Below are positions 1 through 9,187 of a stretch of 64,000 nt of DNA, piece by piece; the first letter of the stretch is position 1, and the number at the start of each line of letters is the position of its first letter. Source of the stretch: Microbulbifer halophilus (lineage in GTDB: Bacteria > Pseudomonadota > Gammaproteobacteria > Pseudomonadales > Cellvibrionaceae); assembly GCF_026183675.1 (NCBI RefSeq), contig NZ_JAPIVK010000028.1, forward strand, positions 1 to 64,000. Direction: 5' to 3'. The notes beneath the pieces are model-generated. The model did no database searches. It worked only from the letters and a program-made list of their open reading frames with translations, and was not told the DNA's origin. Both the position numbers and the translations under genes were made by a program.

Positions 1-134
1 CCGGAAGAGGCGCTGGGTTTTAGGTGGGGTTTATTGATCGCTTACTCCCTTTCCAGCGATAAGAAAGCACGCAAAAGAAGATATAGAGATACCCAGTACA
101 CAACTGTTCTGATGGGATCCGACACCGGGATTAG

Positions 135-236
135 AGAAGGCGAGTTCCCAACGGAGAAGTCGAGTGGCGCGGCGGCAAACTGTATTTCGACCAGTGGGAC
201 TACCAGCTCGACTGGCAACTGGTGGAAGAGGACTGA
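135..236 (+). pseudogene. possible C-terminal remnant of an unknown gene
   Basis: Reading toward the stop at 234-236, this frame gives a short tail rich in Trp, Tyr and Asp (ending YQLDWQLVEED) that looks like real protein sequence. The frame is closed by a stop at 132-134 and has no plausible start codon, so at most the last 33 codons of a gene survive. I cannot name the parent family. The rest of positions 1-275 shows no gene. It could also be a chance open stretch. Confidence 0.3.
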
Positions 237-275
237 GGCGCGGCAGTGGAGGGAAAGTGGTAACCGCGCCGGGAA

Positions 276-1079
276 TCACTGGTCCGCGATCAGCAGACCA
301 CCAATCAAGCTTTCGATCACATGCAACTGCGCCGAGCGGAATAACAGGCGCTGCATGGCCTGCTCTTCCTCCGCGGGCATCACGTAGAGACTGACATCCG
401 CGTGGATACTGGCCGCATTGTAGTTGTAGCGGGTGAGGCTGAGCACCTTGACGCCCCGCTCGCGGGCGTTGTTGGCGATATCCACCAGCGACTCCTCGCC
501 GCCCATATCACAGATGATGCACAGGAGATCCTCCCCCTGCAGGGATTCGGCCATGCTCTTCTGCAGGGCGCCACCCTGATCGAATACGGCCCAGGCTCCC
601 AACTCCAGCAGCTGGTAGGTGAGGTACTGGGCCACCGCCGCCGAGCCACTGCAGGCGGACACCTGGATACAGCGCGCGGAACGGATGGCGGCTACCGCGG
701 CCTGCAACTGCTCAGGCTCATTGATGCTTACGGTATTTTCCAGGACTTCGAGCTTTTTCTGCCCCAACTGGCTGATGGGGGTATCCGCCTGGGAGAGATG
801 GGTATAGCCCTCTTCCGGGGCAGACTGGTTCAATGCGCCGGCATAGCTCTCGTAAACGGCGAGTTTGAGGCTCGGGTAGCCCTTATAGCCCAGTTTCTGG
901 GAAAACTTGACCACACTGGACTGGCTCACCCCCACCGCATCGGCGAGCTGCTGCGACGAGTAATCGCGCAACAATTTGGTATTTTCCATGATGAAGTCGG
1001 CCAGTTTTCGCTCATTAACCGACATCTGGTCGCGCATCGCGCGCATTTTCAGTAAGCACGTCATCTGTTGCCGCCCCAC
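276..1079 (-). CDS. MurR/RpiR-family transcriptional regulator (HTH + SIS)
   Basis: A 267-residue one-component regulator of the RpiR family. Residues 1-77 form the N-terminal HTH_6 domain, with the recognition region near 41-63 (SSQQLADAVGVSQSSVVKFS). Residues about 121-240 form a SIS sugar-phosphate-binding domain. The first SIS loop is SACSGSAA (141-148). The second loop, normally like SHSG-T, reads CDMGGEES (180-187), so effector binding may be altered. It is the last gene of a minus-strand unit behind the dipeptide epimerase (21-bp gap) and NlpC/P60 peptidase, so it probably regulates muropeptide use, as E. coli MurR does for MurNAc-6-P. The first codon is GTG; ATG at 1064 is an alternative start without a better ribosome-binding site. 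Confidence 0.9.
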   Translation of the reverse strand: MGRQQMTCLLKMRAMRDQMSVNERKLADFIMENTKLLRDYSSQQLADAVGVSQSSVVKFSQKLGYKGYPSLKLAVYESYAGALNQSAPEEGYTHLSQADTPISQLGQKKLEVLENTVSINEPEQLQAAVAAIRSARCIQVSACSGSAAVAQYLTYQLLELGAWAVFDQGGALQKSMAESLQGEDLLCIICDMGGEESLVDIANNARERGVKVLSLTRYNYNAASIHADVSLYVMPAEEEQAMQRLLFRSAQLHVIESLIGGLLIADQ

Positions 1080-1100
1080 CGGCCATTCTGCAGCCGAGTA

Positions 1101-2195
1101 TTATTTCAACAGCTGCAGCCCTTCTATTTTTTCGATCCCCAATCCCGGGGTTTCATTCAGGATGATATCCGCATCCTTGTAGGTAGCGCCACCGACCACC
1201 GGATCGTACTGGCACAGAGAGGGTACATCCAGATCCAGCTTGGAAACCACCGGCGATTTGGCGGCGGCCACATGCGCCGCGGCAGATACGCCGATACTGG
1301 TTTCCAGCATACAGCCGACCATGCACTCGAAATCGTAGAGCCCGGCGATATCGGCGATTTTCAGGGCACTGGATATACCGCCGGTCTTCATCAGCTTGAT
1401 ATTGATGATATCGGCTACGCGGCGCCTGATCACCTCCATTACCTCCAGGGGACCGAATATACTCTCATCGGCCATGATCGGTGTTTTCACCCGTTCGGAG
1501 ATATATCGCATTCCCTCGAGGTCGGCCGCCTTGACCGGCTGCTCGATCAGCTCCAGCATCACGCCCGCATCCTCGAGACTGCGGATGGCCAACACGGCCT
1601 CTTTGGGTCTCCAGCCCTGGTTGGCATCGAGCCGCAGCAGGGCGCGGCCCTTCACCGCGGAATAAACAGCCTTGATCCGCTCGATATCCAGGCCGATGTC
1701 TTTGCCTACCTTGAGCTTCAGGATCTCGAAGCCCCGCTCAACGGCGTTTTCGGCATCGGCCACCATCTTGTCGATATAGTCGACACTGACGGTAATATCC
1801 GTGGTCAGGCTGTTATCCCCACCACCCAGGATACGGTAGAGGGGCGCATTATAGCTTTGCGCAAAAAGATCATACAGGGCGATCTCCACCGCCGCTTTGG
1901 CGCTGGTATTATTGATCATTGCCGCATTGACTTCCCGCGTCAGCCGATTCAGGTCGGAGACGCTGCGGTTCAGCAGTCGCGGTGTAAAAACGGTGCGAAT
2001 TGCCTCGATCACCGAACCGTGTGTATCGCCGGTGATCACCGCCGTCGCCGGGGCGTTGCCATAGCCGATGTGGCCGGTATCGGTTTCGAGCATCACCACC
2101 ACATCTTCCACATATTCCACGGTGCGGAGCGCTGTCTTGAAGGGGGTGATCAGGGGCACTTTGAGCATGCCCAGCTTCACGTCGACAATTTTCAT
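1101..2195 (-). CDS. L-Ala-D/L-Glu (dipeptide) epimerase, enolase superfamily
   Basis: A 364-residue cytoplasmic enzyme that epimerises L-Ala-D-Glu from murein peptides to L-Ala-L-Glu so ordinary peptidases can degrade it. All family residues are visible: the KxK pair K160/K162, metal ligands D190, E218 and D243, the second catalytic lysine K267, and the substrate-specific DxD pair D321/D323. This numbering is almost the same as I recall for Bacillus subtilis YkfB. The gene starts 11 bases after the NlpC/P60 peptidase, matching the ykfB-ykfC pairing: the peptidase releases L-Ala-D-Glu and this enzyme processes it. Family assignment is firm; dipeptide specificity follows from DxD plus context. 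Confidence 0.93.
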   Translation of the reverse strand: MKIVDVKLGMLKVPLITPFKTALRTVEYVEDVVVMLETDTGHIGYGNAPATAVITGDTHGSVIEAIRTVFTPRLLNRSVSDLNRLTREVNAAMINNTSAKAAVEIALYDLFAQSYNAPLYRILGGGDNSLTTDITVSVDYIDKMVADAENAVERGFEILKLKVGKDIGLDIERIKAVYSAVKGRALLRLDANQGWRPKEAVLAIRSLEDAGVMLELIEQPVKAADLEGMRYISERVKTPIMADESIFGPLEVMEVIRRRVADIINIKLMKTGGISSALKIADIAGLYDFECMVGCMLETSIGVSAAAHVAAAKSPVVSKLDLDVPSLCQYDPVVGGATYKDADIILNETPGLGIEKIEGLQLLK

Positions 2196-2206
2196 AACGG
2201 TACCGA

Positions 2207-3616
2207 TCAGATGATGGTTTTGACTGCGTAAATACTATCGATGATACTTTTTTCGCGATTGAGCATCAGCGGACTCAGCGGCGTCACCGATACGCCGGAA
2301 AGTGTACCGCTGTAGAATTTGTTATCGGAGTCGAAATAATTGAGGCCCGTGACATCGTGGATAACGTAGGACTCTCCGTCCACCCGGCCGATATACATCA
2401 TTACATGGCCGGGAATATAGAGGAGGTCCCCCACTGTCAGCGATGCCAGTGCCCGCTGCCGGGCCTCTTTATCGCCCTCGTCAAAAAAACGGGTCGGTGC
2501 AAACTTGCCGTGCCCCTGCTGGCCGGAATTGCGCGGCATCAACACACCGAAACTCTTGAACACCTCGCCCACAAAACCGGTGCAGTCCCGGCCATTGTAG
2601 TCGTGTCCCCAACCGTAGCGTTCCCCCAGGAACTTGAACGCCTGCTGCAGAACCGCTGACGGACGATAGGGAAGATGCCCCATATGCACATCCCGGCTGC
2701 GCGCGATAAGCGCCGGCTCGAAGGCCAGGGACCCGTCGGCTTCGCGCACCGGCAGCTCCACGATATGGCTGGCATAGGGATTCTGCCCGTGCACATCGTG
2801 GCCCACCTGCCCCGCCCCCAGCAGCGGCAGGGATACGCCCATTTCCAGCAGCAGTTCCGAAGTGCGGGAATCTACCGGATTGTAATTGGTACGCTCCTGC
2901 GCGCCGGTCACCGTAAGCCGCGGCCCCCGATCCAACCAGGACTCGATGGCATCTTTGTCGCCGACGGCCACAGCGGACTTGGGCAGCCAGGCGGCGTAGT
3001 GATAGTTGAGCGCAAACCACCAGTTTCCGTCCGCGCTTTCGTGCAACAGTGCAACCCGCTGGCCGGGGAAGACGCCGGTCTCCTGCAGGCGGTCCAGGTC
3101 CCCGCCCCCCGGATGCTTGAAGATCCGCTCCCGCGTAGGGTAACTGCGCATGCTCGCGCGCTGCACCACCAGCCCCCAACGCACCCCGACCTCGGCGGGA
3201 ATCCTGTCGCGCTGCACACTGGCATCCAGCCCGGCGTAATCCGCCGCCGAAACCCGGCGGCCGTCAGCATGGTAGCGGGGCGAGGAGGCGGGCCGGCTGA
3301 CCCCGTCCAGCAGCGCCACAACCTCCGCACGACTCAGGCGATCCCCAAGCTCGGCCAGGTCGTGGAGATATTCACCGCGGGTGAAGTTGGCGGTGTTGAA
3401 TGCAGAAATGTCTTCGGCGGTCATGCGCAGGCCGTCGCTTTCAAGGCGCTGAACCCAGAAATCGGCGGAAAACATCTCCTCCCGGATACCGGGCACATCG
3501 GTGACGAATTCCCCCACCCCCGGCTCCCGCGGTTCCGCCGCCCCGGCGCAGGCGGCCATTAGCGCAGCAAAAAAGAAACCTGCCAATACTGTTGTTTTTT
3601 TCATCATTTCAATCAT
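2207..3616 (-). CDS. NlpC/P60 (C40) peptidase with SH3 domains, YkfC-like
   Basis: A 469-residue exported cysteine peptidase, probably a gamma-D-glutamyl-L-diamino acid endopeptidase that cuts murein peptides after D-Glu. The N-terminus is a signal sequence with Cys23 after LMAA, a weak lipobox (Met at -3), so lipidation is possible but not certain. Residues about 145-290 fit two SH3-like wall-binding domains. The C-terminal NlpC/P60 domain has Cys345 (GRDCTGF), His404 (PGHVMMYIG) and a third polar position near His420. It sits in one unit with the epimerase, as ykfC does with ykfB. The codon for Met5 (or Met4) is as likely a start as Met1. Substrate is inferred from family and neighbours. 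Confidence 0.88.
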   Translation of the reverse strand: MIEMMKKTTVLAGFFFAALMAACAGAAEPREPGVGEFVTDVPGIREEMFSADFWVQRLESDGLRMTAEDISAFNTANFTRGEYLHDLAELGDRLSRAEVVALLDGVSRPASSPRYHADGRRVSAADYAGLDASVQRDRIPAEVGVRWGLVVQRASMRSYPTRERIFKHPGGGDLDRLQETGVFPGQRVALLHESADGNWWFALNYHYAAWLPKSAVAVGDKDAIESWLDRGPRLTVTGAQERTNYNPVDSRTSELLLEMGVSLPLLGAGQVGHDVHGQNPYASHIVELPVREADGSLAFEPALIARSRDVHMGHLPYRPSAVLQQAFKFLGERYGWGHDYNGRDCTGFVGEVFKSFGVLMPRNSGQQGHGKFAPTRFFDEGDKEARQRALASLTVGDLLYIPGHVMMYIGRVDGESYVIHDVTGLNYFDSDNKFYSGTLSGVSVTPLSPLMLNREKSIIDSIYAVKTII

Positions 3617-3720
3617 GGCTTAGCACGCCACCAGTCTAACCAAACTCCCGAGCGGGCAGTCATCGCATTTTCTGCAGAATACATTATTCAAAACACCCAA
3701 ACAACCAAGAATAATCGACC

Positions 3721-3747
3721 TAAAAAAACCGGCGCAATAGCGCCGGT
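3721..3747 (-). terminator. rho-independent terminator after TonB receptor
   Basis: Read on the minus strand the stem is ACCGGCGC-aata... with a four-base loop pairing to GCGCCGGT, followed by seven T residues. It lies 77 bases beyond the receptor stop, so the receptor may end its own transcript while some read-through reaches the NlpC/P60 gene. Confidence 0.85.
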
Positions 3748-3823
3748 ATCAATAACGATGGGAGAGATAATTTTCGGACAGCCGATATCGCACTGCCCCG
3801 TTTACCAACCACTCACAAGGCTG

Positions 3824-6460
3824 TCAGAACTTATAGTTCGCCCCGAGGAAGAAACGGCGACCATTTTCCCACTCGCCCAGCTGCATGGTGCCACCACCAT
3901 CCAGCTTGAAGGTGTTGCTCACGGTTTCATTGGTCAGGTTCAATGCCTCGGCGCGCAGGGTCAACCTGTCGGTCACGTAATAACTCAGCTGCGCATCCAG
4001 GGAAGACTGCTCATCGCGGAAGGTCTCGCCGATACTGGCTTTCGAGCTGAAGAACTCGGAACGATAGTTGTAGGCCAGGCGTGCGCTGAACATTTCGCTC
4101 TCATAGAAGCCGCTCAGGTTGGCCATGTGCTCACTGTTGCCCGGCAGGGTTACCGGGCCGCTCGCCGTCTCGGCGTCGCCCACGTCGGTGTAGGTGTAAT
4201 TACCCACGAAACCGAAACCGTTGTCGAAGCTGTACTGCAGTTGGGTCTCCACCCCGTTCAGATCGACACTGGGGCCGTTTTGCGGGCGCGACATCTCGTT
4301 GATTTCGATCGAGCCATCGGGTATGGCCACCACTTCGGGGCGGATCTCGGTGAAAATAAAGTTGCTGATTCGCTTGTTGAATAGCGTGGCCGCAGCCAGG
4401 GCGCCCTCGGTGAAATACCACTCGGCGCCGAAGTCAAACTGGCTCGCACGGTATGGATCCAGGTAGGGGTTGCCGCCGGAGCCCTTGCTACTTTCCGGAG
4501 TGGTCGATACCGAACTGGTAAGCTGGCTCGGGCTCGGGCGAGCGATCACCTTGGCCGCGGCGAAACGCAATACCACGTCGTCGTTCAGGTCCCAGGCCAG
4601 GTTCAGGCTGGGCAGCAGGTCACTGTAGTCCGACTTTATCACTTCATGTACAAATGCGCCCTGCGCATCGGAGAAATTCCAGGCGCCGGAAGTGGTGTCG
4701 GTAGTGACATAGCGCACGCCGACGTTACCGCGGATACCCTCCACGTCGAAATCCGCTTTCACATAGAGCGCGTCGACGTTCTCATTGATATCGAATATCG
4801 ACGGGTAGTAGGTAAAGTCGCGCCTGGAGCACAATTCGGTAGTGTCGGCCCCGCAGTCCGGCAGGCCGTTGAAGTATTCATCCAGCTTGTCGCGGTCCGG
4901 ATCAAAATAGGCGCTCGGCCCGAAGCCTGTCTCCCCGTGCAGGCCGCTGACCAGCGCACCGCTCCAGAAATCGCCGGCGCTGCCAAAGTACTCGTCATCG
5001 CCGAGATTGGCCGCTTCAGTCCGGACCCGATCCTGACCCGTGTCCCGGTCGCGGTGCTTGTAGCCCACCTTGAGCAGGTTGAAGGGGCCCGACTCCAGGT
5101 CGAACTCCGCATCCACCTGGGCGTAGCTCTCCTCGTCGTACATGGCAATCCGGGACTCGAAATAGCCCTTCAGCATCAGTTCGTCGGCGGGATCGGTGAT
5201 CCAGCCGCTGTCGACAAAACTGCTGCTGGGGTGGCCGTCGTTGGTGTAGGTCCAGTCGACGCGGTCACCGTTGGGGCGGTTGACGAATTCGTAAAAGTCG
5301 TCGTTGGCCCTGCCTTCAGACGTGGTGCGGCCGACCTGGCCATGCAGTCGCGCGAAGCCCAGGTCGTAATTCAGATCCAGGTCGAGCACGTCGGTATCCA
5401 TACTGGAACCGTCGCGGTAGATCACGTCATAGGCGACATGCATTTGCTCCACCATGCCGCCATCGATTTCGGCAGAGGTGACGATGCCATCCTCATCTGT
5501 CTGGGTAGCGACGGCCCCTTCCTGGATCGCGTTGCTGATTATCGGCAGGAAGTTCTGGTTACTGTTGGAGGCGCCCATCTCGGAAGCCAGGTAATGCAGC
5601 GTCGCATCGAACTGCTCATTGGGCGCGTACTGCAGATTCAGGTCCACGCCGCGGCGCTCGCGTTTTTGCTTGAAGAGAGCCGAACCCAGCGCCCAGGGCA
5701 CCACGACACCCTCGCCCGTTGCGCTGTCGGTATAGCTTCCGGGCCCGAACACTTCCGAGCCGTGGCGCTCAACCGTGCGATCCTGGGAAACCACCGCGCC
5801 CAGCACGCCGAAAGTGCCGGCTTCGTTTTTCCAGGAGGCAAAGGCGGAGGCGGACGGATCCCACTGCTCGGGCAAATCGCTGTACTGGCTCTCCAGGCTT
5901 ACCCCGGCGGTGCCGGAATCCAGCTCCAGGGGTTTGCGGGTGCGCAGGATGATGGTGCCGCCCACCGAGCCCTCGTCGATATCCGCCTGCGGCGTCTTGT
6001 AGACTTCCGCGCTGGAGATCAGGTCGGAAGGCAACATGGCGTAGTTGAATCCGCGGGACAGCGCGCTCAACACCTTCCACTGGGAAGTCGCCACCGTCTG
6101 GCCGTTCAACAGCGTCATGTTGAGGGACGAGTCGGTGCCGCGAATCGATACATCCTCGCCCTCACCAAAGTCGCGGGAAATGGAGACTCCCGGAACACGC
6201 TGCAGCGCCTCGGCGACGTTTTTATCCGGAAACTTGCCAATATCCTCCGCGGTAATCGCATCCACCACCGAATCCGCGTCGCGCTTCATGTCGATGTTCT
6301 GCTCCAGGCTGGCGCGGATACCGACAACGCTCACTTCTTCCAGACTCTCGCCACTGCTCTGCGCCACGGCCCCGGCAGAGAAGACCGCCAGGGCACCCAG
6401 TGAACCCAGGCTGACGAGTGATTGATTGGCCAATCGGATGGCCTGACTTAGCTTGATCAT
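3824..6460 (-). CDS. TonB-dependent receptor (Caulobacter/Xanthomonas type)
   Basis: An 878-residue outer-membrane active transporter. A signal peptide ends near AGAVAQ (about residue 34) and a TonB-box-like stretch EEVSVVGIRASL follows. The plug domain runs to about residue 190 (AEALQRVPGVSISR, VSIRGTDSSLNMTLLNG). The rest is a beta-barrel ending in aromatic-terminal GANYKF. The plug style matches the large TIGR01782 group, which usually takes up carbohydrates or cell-wall-like fragments instead of siderophores. It is first in the unit leading to peptidase, epimerase and MurR-like regulator and is divergent from the AmiD-like amidase. I therefore infer a muropeptide or amino-sugar-peptide ligand. 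The start ATG follows GAGGGATAAG. Confidence 0.92.
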   Translation of the reverse strand: MIKLSQAIRLANQSLVSLGSLGALAVFSAGAVAQSSGESLEEVSVVGIRASLEQNIDMKRDADSVVDAITAEDIGKFPDKNVAEALQRVPGVSISRDFGEGEDVSIRGTDSSLNMTLLNGQTVATSQWKVLSALSRGFNYAMLPSDLISSAEVYKTPQADIDEGSVGGTIILRTRKPLELDSGTAGVSLESQYSDLPEQWDPSASAFASWKNEAGTFGVLGAVVSQDRTVERHGSEVFGPGSYTDSATGEGVVVPWALGSALFKQKRERRGVDLNLQYAPNEQFDATLHYLASEMGASNSNQNFLPIISNAIQEGAVATQTDEDGIVTSAEIDGGMVEQMHVAYDVIYRDGSSMDTDVLDLDLNYDLGFARLHGQVGRTTSEGRANDDFYEFVNRPNGDRVDWTYTNDGHPSSSFVDSGWITDPADELMLKGYFESRIAMYDEESYAQVDAEFDLESGPFNLLKVGYKHRDRDTGQDRVRTEAANLGDDEYFGSAGDFWSGALVSGLHGETGFGPSAYFDPDRDKLDEYFNGLPDCGADTTELCSRRDFTYYPSIFDINENVDALYVKADFDVEGIRGNVGVRYVTTDTTSGAWNFSDAQGAFVHEVIKSDYSDLLPSLNLAWDLNDDVVLRFAAAKVIARPSPSQLTSSVSTTPESSKGSGGNPYLDPYRASQFDFGAEWYFTEGALAAATLFNKRISNFIFTEIRPEVVAIPDGSIEINEMSRPQNGPSVDLNGVETQLQYSFDNGFGFVGNYTYTDVGDAETASGPVTLPGNSEHMANLSGFYESEMFSARLAYNYRSEFFSSKASIGETFRDEQSSLDAQLSYYVTDRLTLRAEALNLTNETVSNTFKLDGGGTMQLGEWENGRRFFLGANYKF

Positions 6461-6518
6461 CTTATCCCTCGCGCAAATGTTATTGAATTATTCACTGCTG
6501 AAAGAGACCCCCTACTCA

Positions 6519-6533
6519 GGAATAAACTATTTC
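6519..6533. promoter_or_regulatory. candidate MurR-type operator, copy 1
   Basis: GGAATA-AAC-TATTTC matches the palindrome GGAATA-N3-TATTCC at 11 of 12 arm positions. It lies 59 bases before the TonB receptor start and 243 bases before the AmiD gene, in their shared divergent promoter region. Two further copies are at 11995-12009 and 17187-17201. Binding by the local RpiR-family protein is an inference. The remaining bases of the 315-base gap 6461-6775 are AT-rich and show no gene. Confidence 0.6.
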
Positions 6534-6775
6534 ATATACCCTGGACGATCAAGAATTTTTTATGTTTAATTGTCGATTCCAGCACAATATTCGAAAGCGG
6601 GCTGCGCGGAAATCAACACCAACAGCCATCGGCAGATACAGTCTGTCCTTATATGCAGGAAAGTCACGAAATAAATAATTGCCGAGGATTGCCAAACGGT
6701 GGTCGGCCGGGGCAAAAGAACCCGGCCTCCGATCGCCGCAGGGTTTCACCCGGCCACCAGACTGAAGGAACCTCT

Positions 6776-7756
6776 ATGCCCAAGAGCAGAATAAAGGCGT
6801 GCGGGAAACAGGCACTGATCGCGGCGACCTGCAGCCTGGCACTCAGCGCCTGCGCCGGAAACGGCTTCCACAACACCGCCAGCGGCGACTTTCGGGTCGA
6901 GACGGTGCCGTCACAGAACGCCAGCGAGCGGGTGCGCTTTCTGGTGATGCACTTTACCGCTTCCGACTTTGCCTCCTCGCTGGAGGTGCTGACCCAACCG
7001 AGTTCCTACCCGGTCAGCTCCCACTACCTGGTCCCCGAGCACGGCGACTCCAGCTACCCCCACCCCGATCTGCGCGTCTACCAGCTGGTGGACGAGAGCC
7101 GCCGCGCCTGGCACGCGGGGCCGGGGGAATGGGAGGACCGCACCCAGGTCAACGACCAGTCCATCGGTATCGAGATCGTCAATCGGGGCCGCTGCCACCC
7201 ACCGGTGGAAATGGTGGCGCAGAAAGCCGGCGAGGAAGTGTGTTTTTTCCCCGAGTTCGACCGCGAGCAGATCGAGCTTGTGATCGAGCTGTCCCGGGAC
7301 ATCCTCGCCCGCTATCCGGAGATCACGCCCACCCGGGTGGTGGCCCACGCCGATATCCGACCCTACCGGAAGGTGGATCCCGGCCCCCGATTTCCCTGGG
7401 AGCAACTGGCGGCGGCCGGTATCGGCGCCTGGTATGACGACGATACCGTCAATCGCCACCTGGAGAACCTGCGCGGCAACACCAGCAGTGACCGCGAGAG
7501 TATCCGCCTCCGTTTTGCCCGCTGGCTCGCGGACTACGGCTACGGCATCGACCCGGAAACCGCGACCGACGGGGATATCGGTCTCTACACTCGCGCCTTC
7601 CAGTATCATTTCAGGCCCTGGAAAGTGGATGGTGAGGTCGACAACCAGACCCGCGCCATCCTGCTGGCCCTGCTGGAAAAGTATTTTCCGGATAAACTGG
7701 GCAGCTACGACGATATTGACACCGGGGTAATTGCGGAGCTGCAGCCGGCGGAATGA
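6776..7756 (+). CDS. amiD: AmiD-like N-acetylmuramoyl-L-alanine amidase lipoprotein
   Basis: A 326-residue zinc amidase that removes the peptide stem from MurNAc or anhydro-MurNAc at the outer membrane. The chosen ATG follows AAGGAA at good spacing and starts a lipoprotein signal with lipobox LSAC (Cys26); the open frame extends farther upstream but that part lacks a signal. The Amidase_2 domain shows zinc ligands His59 (VMHFTA), His181 and Asp191 (HADI...VDPGPRFPW), with Glu133 and Lys189 as likely catalytic helpers. Residues about 240-315 resemble the C-terminal peptidoglycan-binding helical domain of E. coli AmiD. The gene begins a plus-strand unit with the serine hydrolase 47 bases downstream. 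Confidence 0.92.
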   Translation: MPKSRIKACGKQALIAATCSLALSACAGNGFHNTASGDFRVETVPSQNASERVRFLVMHFTASDFASSLEVLTQPSSYPVSSHYLVPEHGDSSYPHPDLRVYQLVDESRRAWHAGPGEWEDRTQVNDQSIGIEIVNRGRCHPPVEMVAQKAGEEVCFFPEFDREQIELVIELSRDILARYPEITPTRVVAHADIRPYRKVDPGPRFPWEQLAAAGIGAWYDDDTVNRHLENLRGNTSSDRESIRLRFARWLADYGYGIDPETATDGDIGLYTRAFQYHFRPWKVDGEVDNQTRAILLALLEKYFPDKLGSYDDIDTGVIAELQPAE

Positions 7757-7803
7757 CGCGTGGTTGGGGCGCAGGGCAAACACCGGTATCGGGGAAAAGA
7801 ACA

Positions 7804-9150
7804 ATGAAGCACATGGCCGGCCAAGCGCTCAGCCTCCTGCTCGCCTCCGCGCTGCTTGTATCCACGGCGCAGGCCGACGCAGCGCCCGGCAAGGCGCAAA
7901 AACCGGTTCCCTACCCGGTGCTGAGCACAGCCGGCTCGCCGGAGGAAGCCGGTTTTTCCTCCCGGGGACTGCAGCGGGTCGACGCGTTGATTGAGCGCGA
8001 GATCGCCGCCGGCTTTCCGGGCGCCGCACTGATCATCATAAAAGATGGAAAAATCGTCAAAAGCGAAAGCTACGGCTACCGGCAGAAATTTTCCGGCGAC
8101 ACACCGCTGACAGAGTTCTCCCCCATGGAGACGGACACCCTCTTTGATCTCGCCTCAAACACAAAAATGTACGCGACCAACTTTGCCCTGCAGAAACTGG
8201 TCAGCGAAGGAAAGCTGGACCTGCAGGCCGGGGTCGGGGAATACCTGCCCGAATTCCGGGATACGGAATCCGACAGGATCAAGGGCAAGGACGCACTGCG
8301 TATCGTCGATATCCTGCACCACAGCGCCGGCTTTATGGCGGATCCGCAGTACCACAACCCGGAGGTTGCCGGGGAGCTTTACTCGCAGGACAGAGATAAA
8401 ACCCTCGGCCAGATAGCGAGAACACCTCTCGCCTACCGGCCGGGCACCCGGCACGTCTACAGCGATGTGGACTATATGCTGCTGGGCCTGATCGTGGAGC
8501 GGATCACCGGCCAGCGGCTCGATCGCTATGTGGAACAGACACTGTACGAGCCGCTGGGCCTGGGAAACACCCTGTTTACCCCGCTGCAGAAAGGCTTCGA
8601 ACCCGCGGATTTTGCCGCGACCGAACTGCGGGGCAACAGCCGCGGCGGCACCGTTACTTTCCCCAATATCCGCACCAAAACCCTGCTCGGCCAGGTTCAC
8701 GACGAAAAAGCTTTTTATTCCATGGCCGGCGTTTCCGGGCACGCCGGCCTTTTCTCCACCACCGGTGACCTGGCCGTGCTCCTGCAGGTCATGCTGAACG
8801 GCGGCGGCTACGGCAACCAGCGCCTGTTCGACCGCGAGACCATCGATCGCTTCACCGCTCCTTCGACGAGTGCCCCCACCTACGCCCTGGGCTGGCGGGT
8901 GAACGGCGACGAAGGAATTCAGTGGATGTTCGGCCCCGATGCCAGCGCCGGCGCCTATGGACATACCGGCTGGACGGGCACACTCACCGTCATCGACCCC
9001 GAAAACAATCTCGGCATCGTGCTGCTGACCAACAAAAAACATTCGCCGGTGATCAAAAGCGGTGGGAATACGGGGAAGTTTATCGGCGATCTCTTTTCGG
9101 TCGGCAGATACGGCAGCGTGGTAACGGCCATTTACCGGGCACTGCTGTAG
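7804..9150 (+). CDS. exported serine hydrolase, AmiE/PBP4B (YfeW) type
   Basis: A 448-residue beta-lactamase-fold (PF00144) protein with a cleavable signal peptide ending near AQAD (residue 24-25). The active-site motifs are SxxK at S118-NT-K121, YSD at 209-211 in place of YxN, and HTG at 387-389. Known relatives are E. coli YfeW/PBP4B, encoded beside murQP, and B. subtilis AmiE (YbbE), which acts as a MurNAc-L-Ala amidase beside NagZ. Given the neighbouring lipoprotein NagZ and MurR-like regulator, an AmiE-like amidase role is attractive, but D,D-carboxypeptidase or esterase activity cannot be excluded. Start chosen after GGGGAAAAGA; an upstream ATG at 7753 would add 17 residues ahead of the signal peptide. 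Confidence 0.85.
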   Translation: MKHMAGQALSLLLASALLVSTAQADAAPGKAQKPVPYPVLSTAGSPEEAGFSSRGLQRVDALIEREIAAGFPGAALIIIKDGKIVKSESYGYRQKFSGDTPLTEFSPMETDTLFDLASNTKMYATNFALQKLVSEGKLDLQAGVGEYLPEFRDTESDRIKGKDALRIVDILHHSAGFMADPQYHNPEVAGELYSQDRDKTLGQIARTPLAYRPGTRHVYSDVDYMLLGLIVERITGQRLDRYVEQTLYEPLGLGNTLFTPLQKGFEPADFAATELRGNSRGGTVTFPNIRTKTLLGQVHDEKAFYSMAGVSGHAGLFSTTGDLAVLLQVMLNGGGYGNQRLFDRETIDRFTAPSTSAPTYALGWRVNGDEGIQWMFGPDASAGAYGHTGWTGTLTVIDPENNLGIVLLTNKKHSPVIKSGGNTGKFIGDLFSVGRYGSVVTAIYRALL

Positions 9151-9187
9151 AACCCGAATGGCAGCGGCTGCGGGCCTTCACCGCCGG

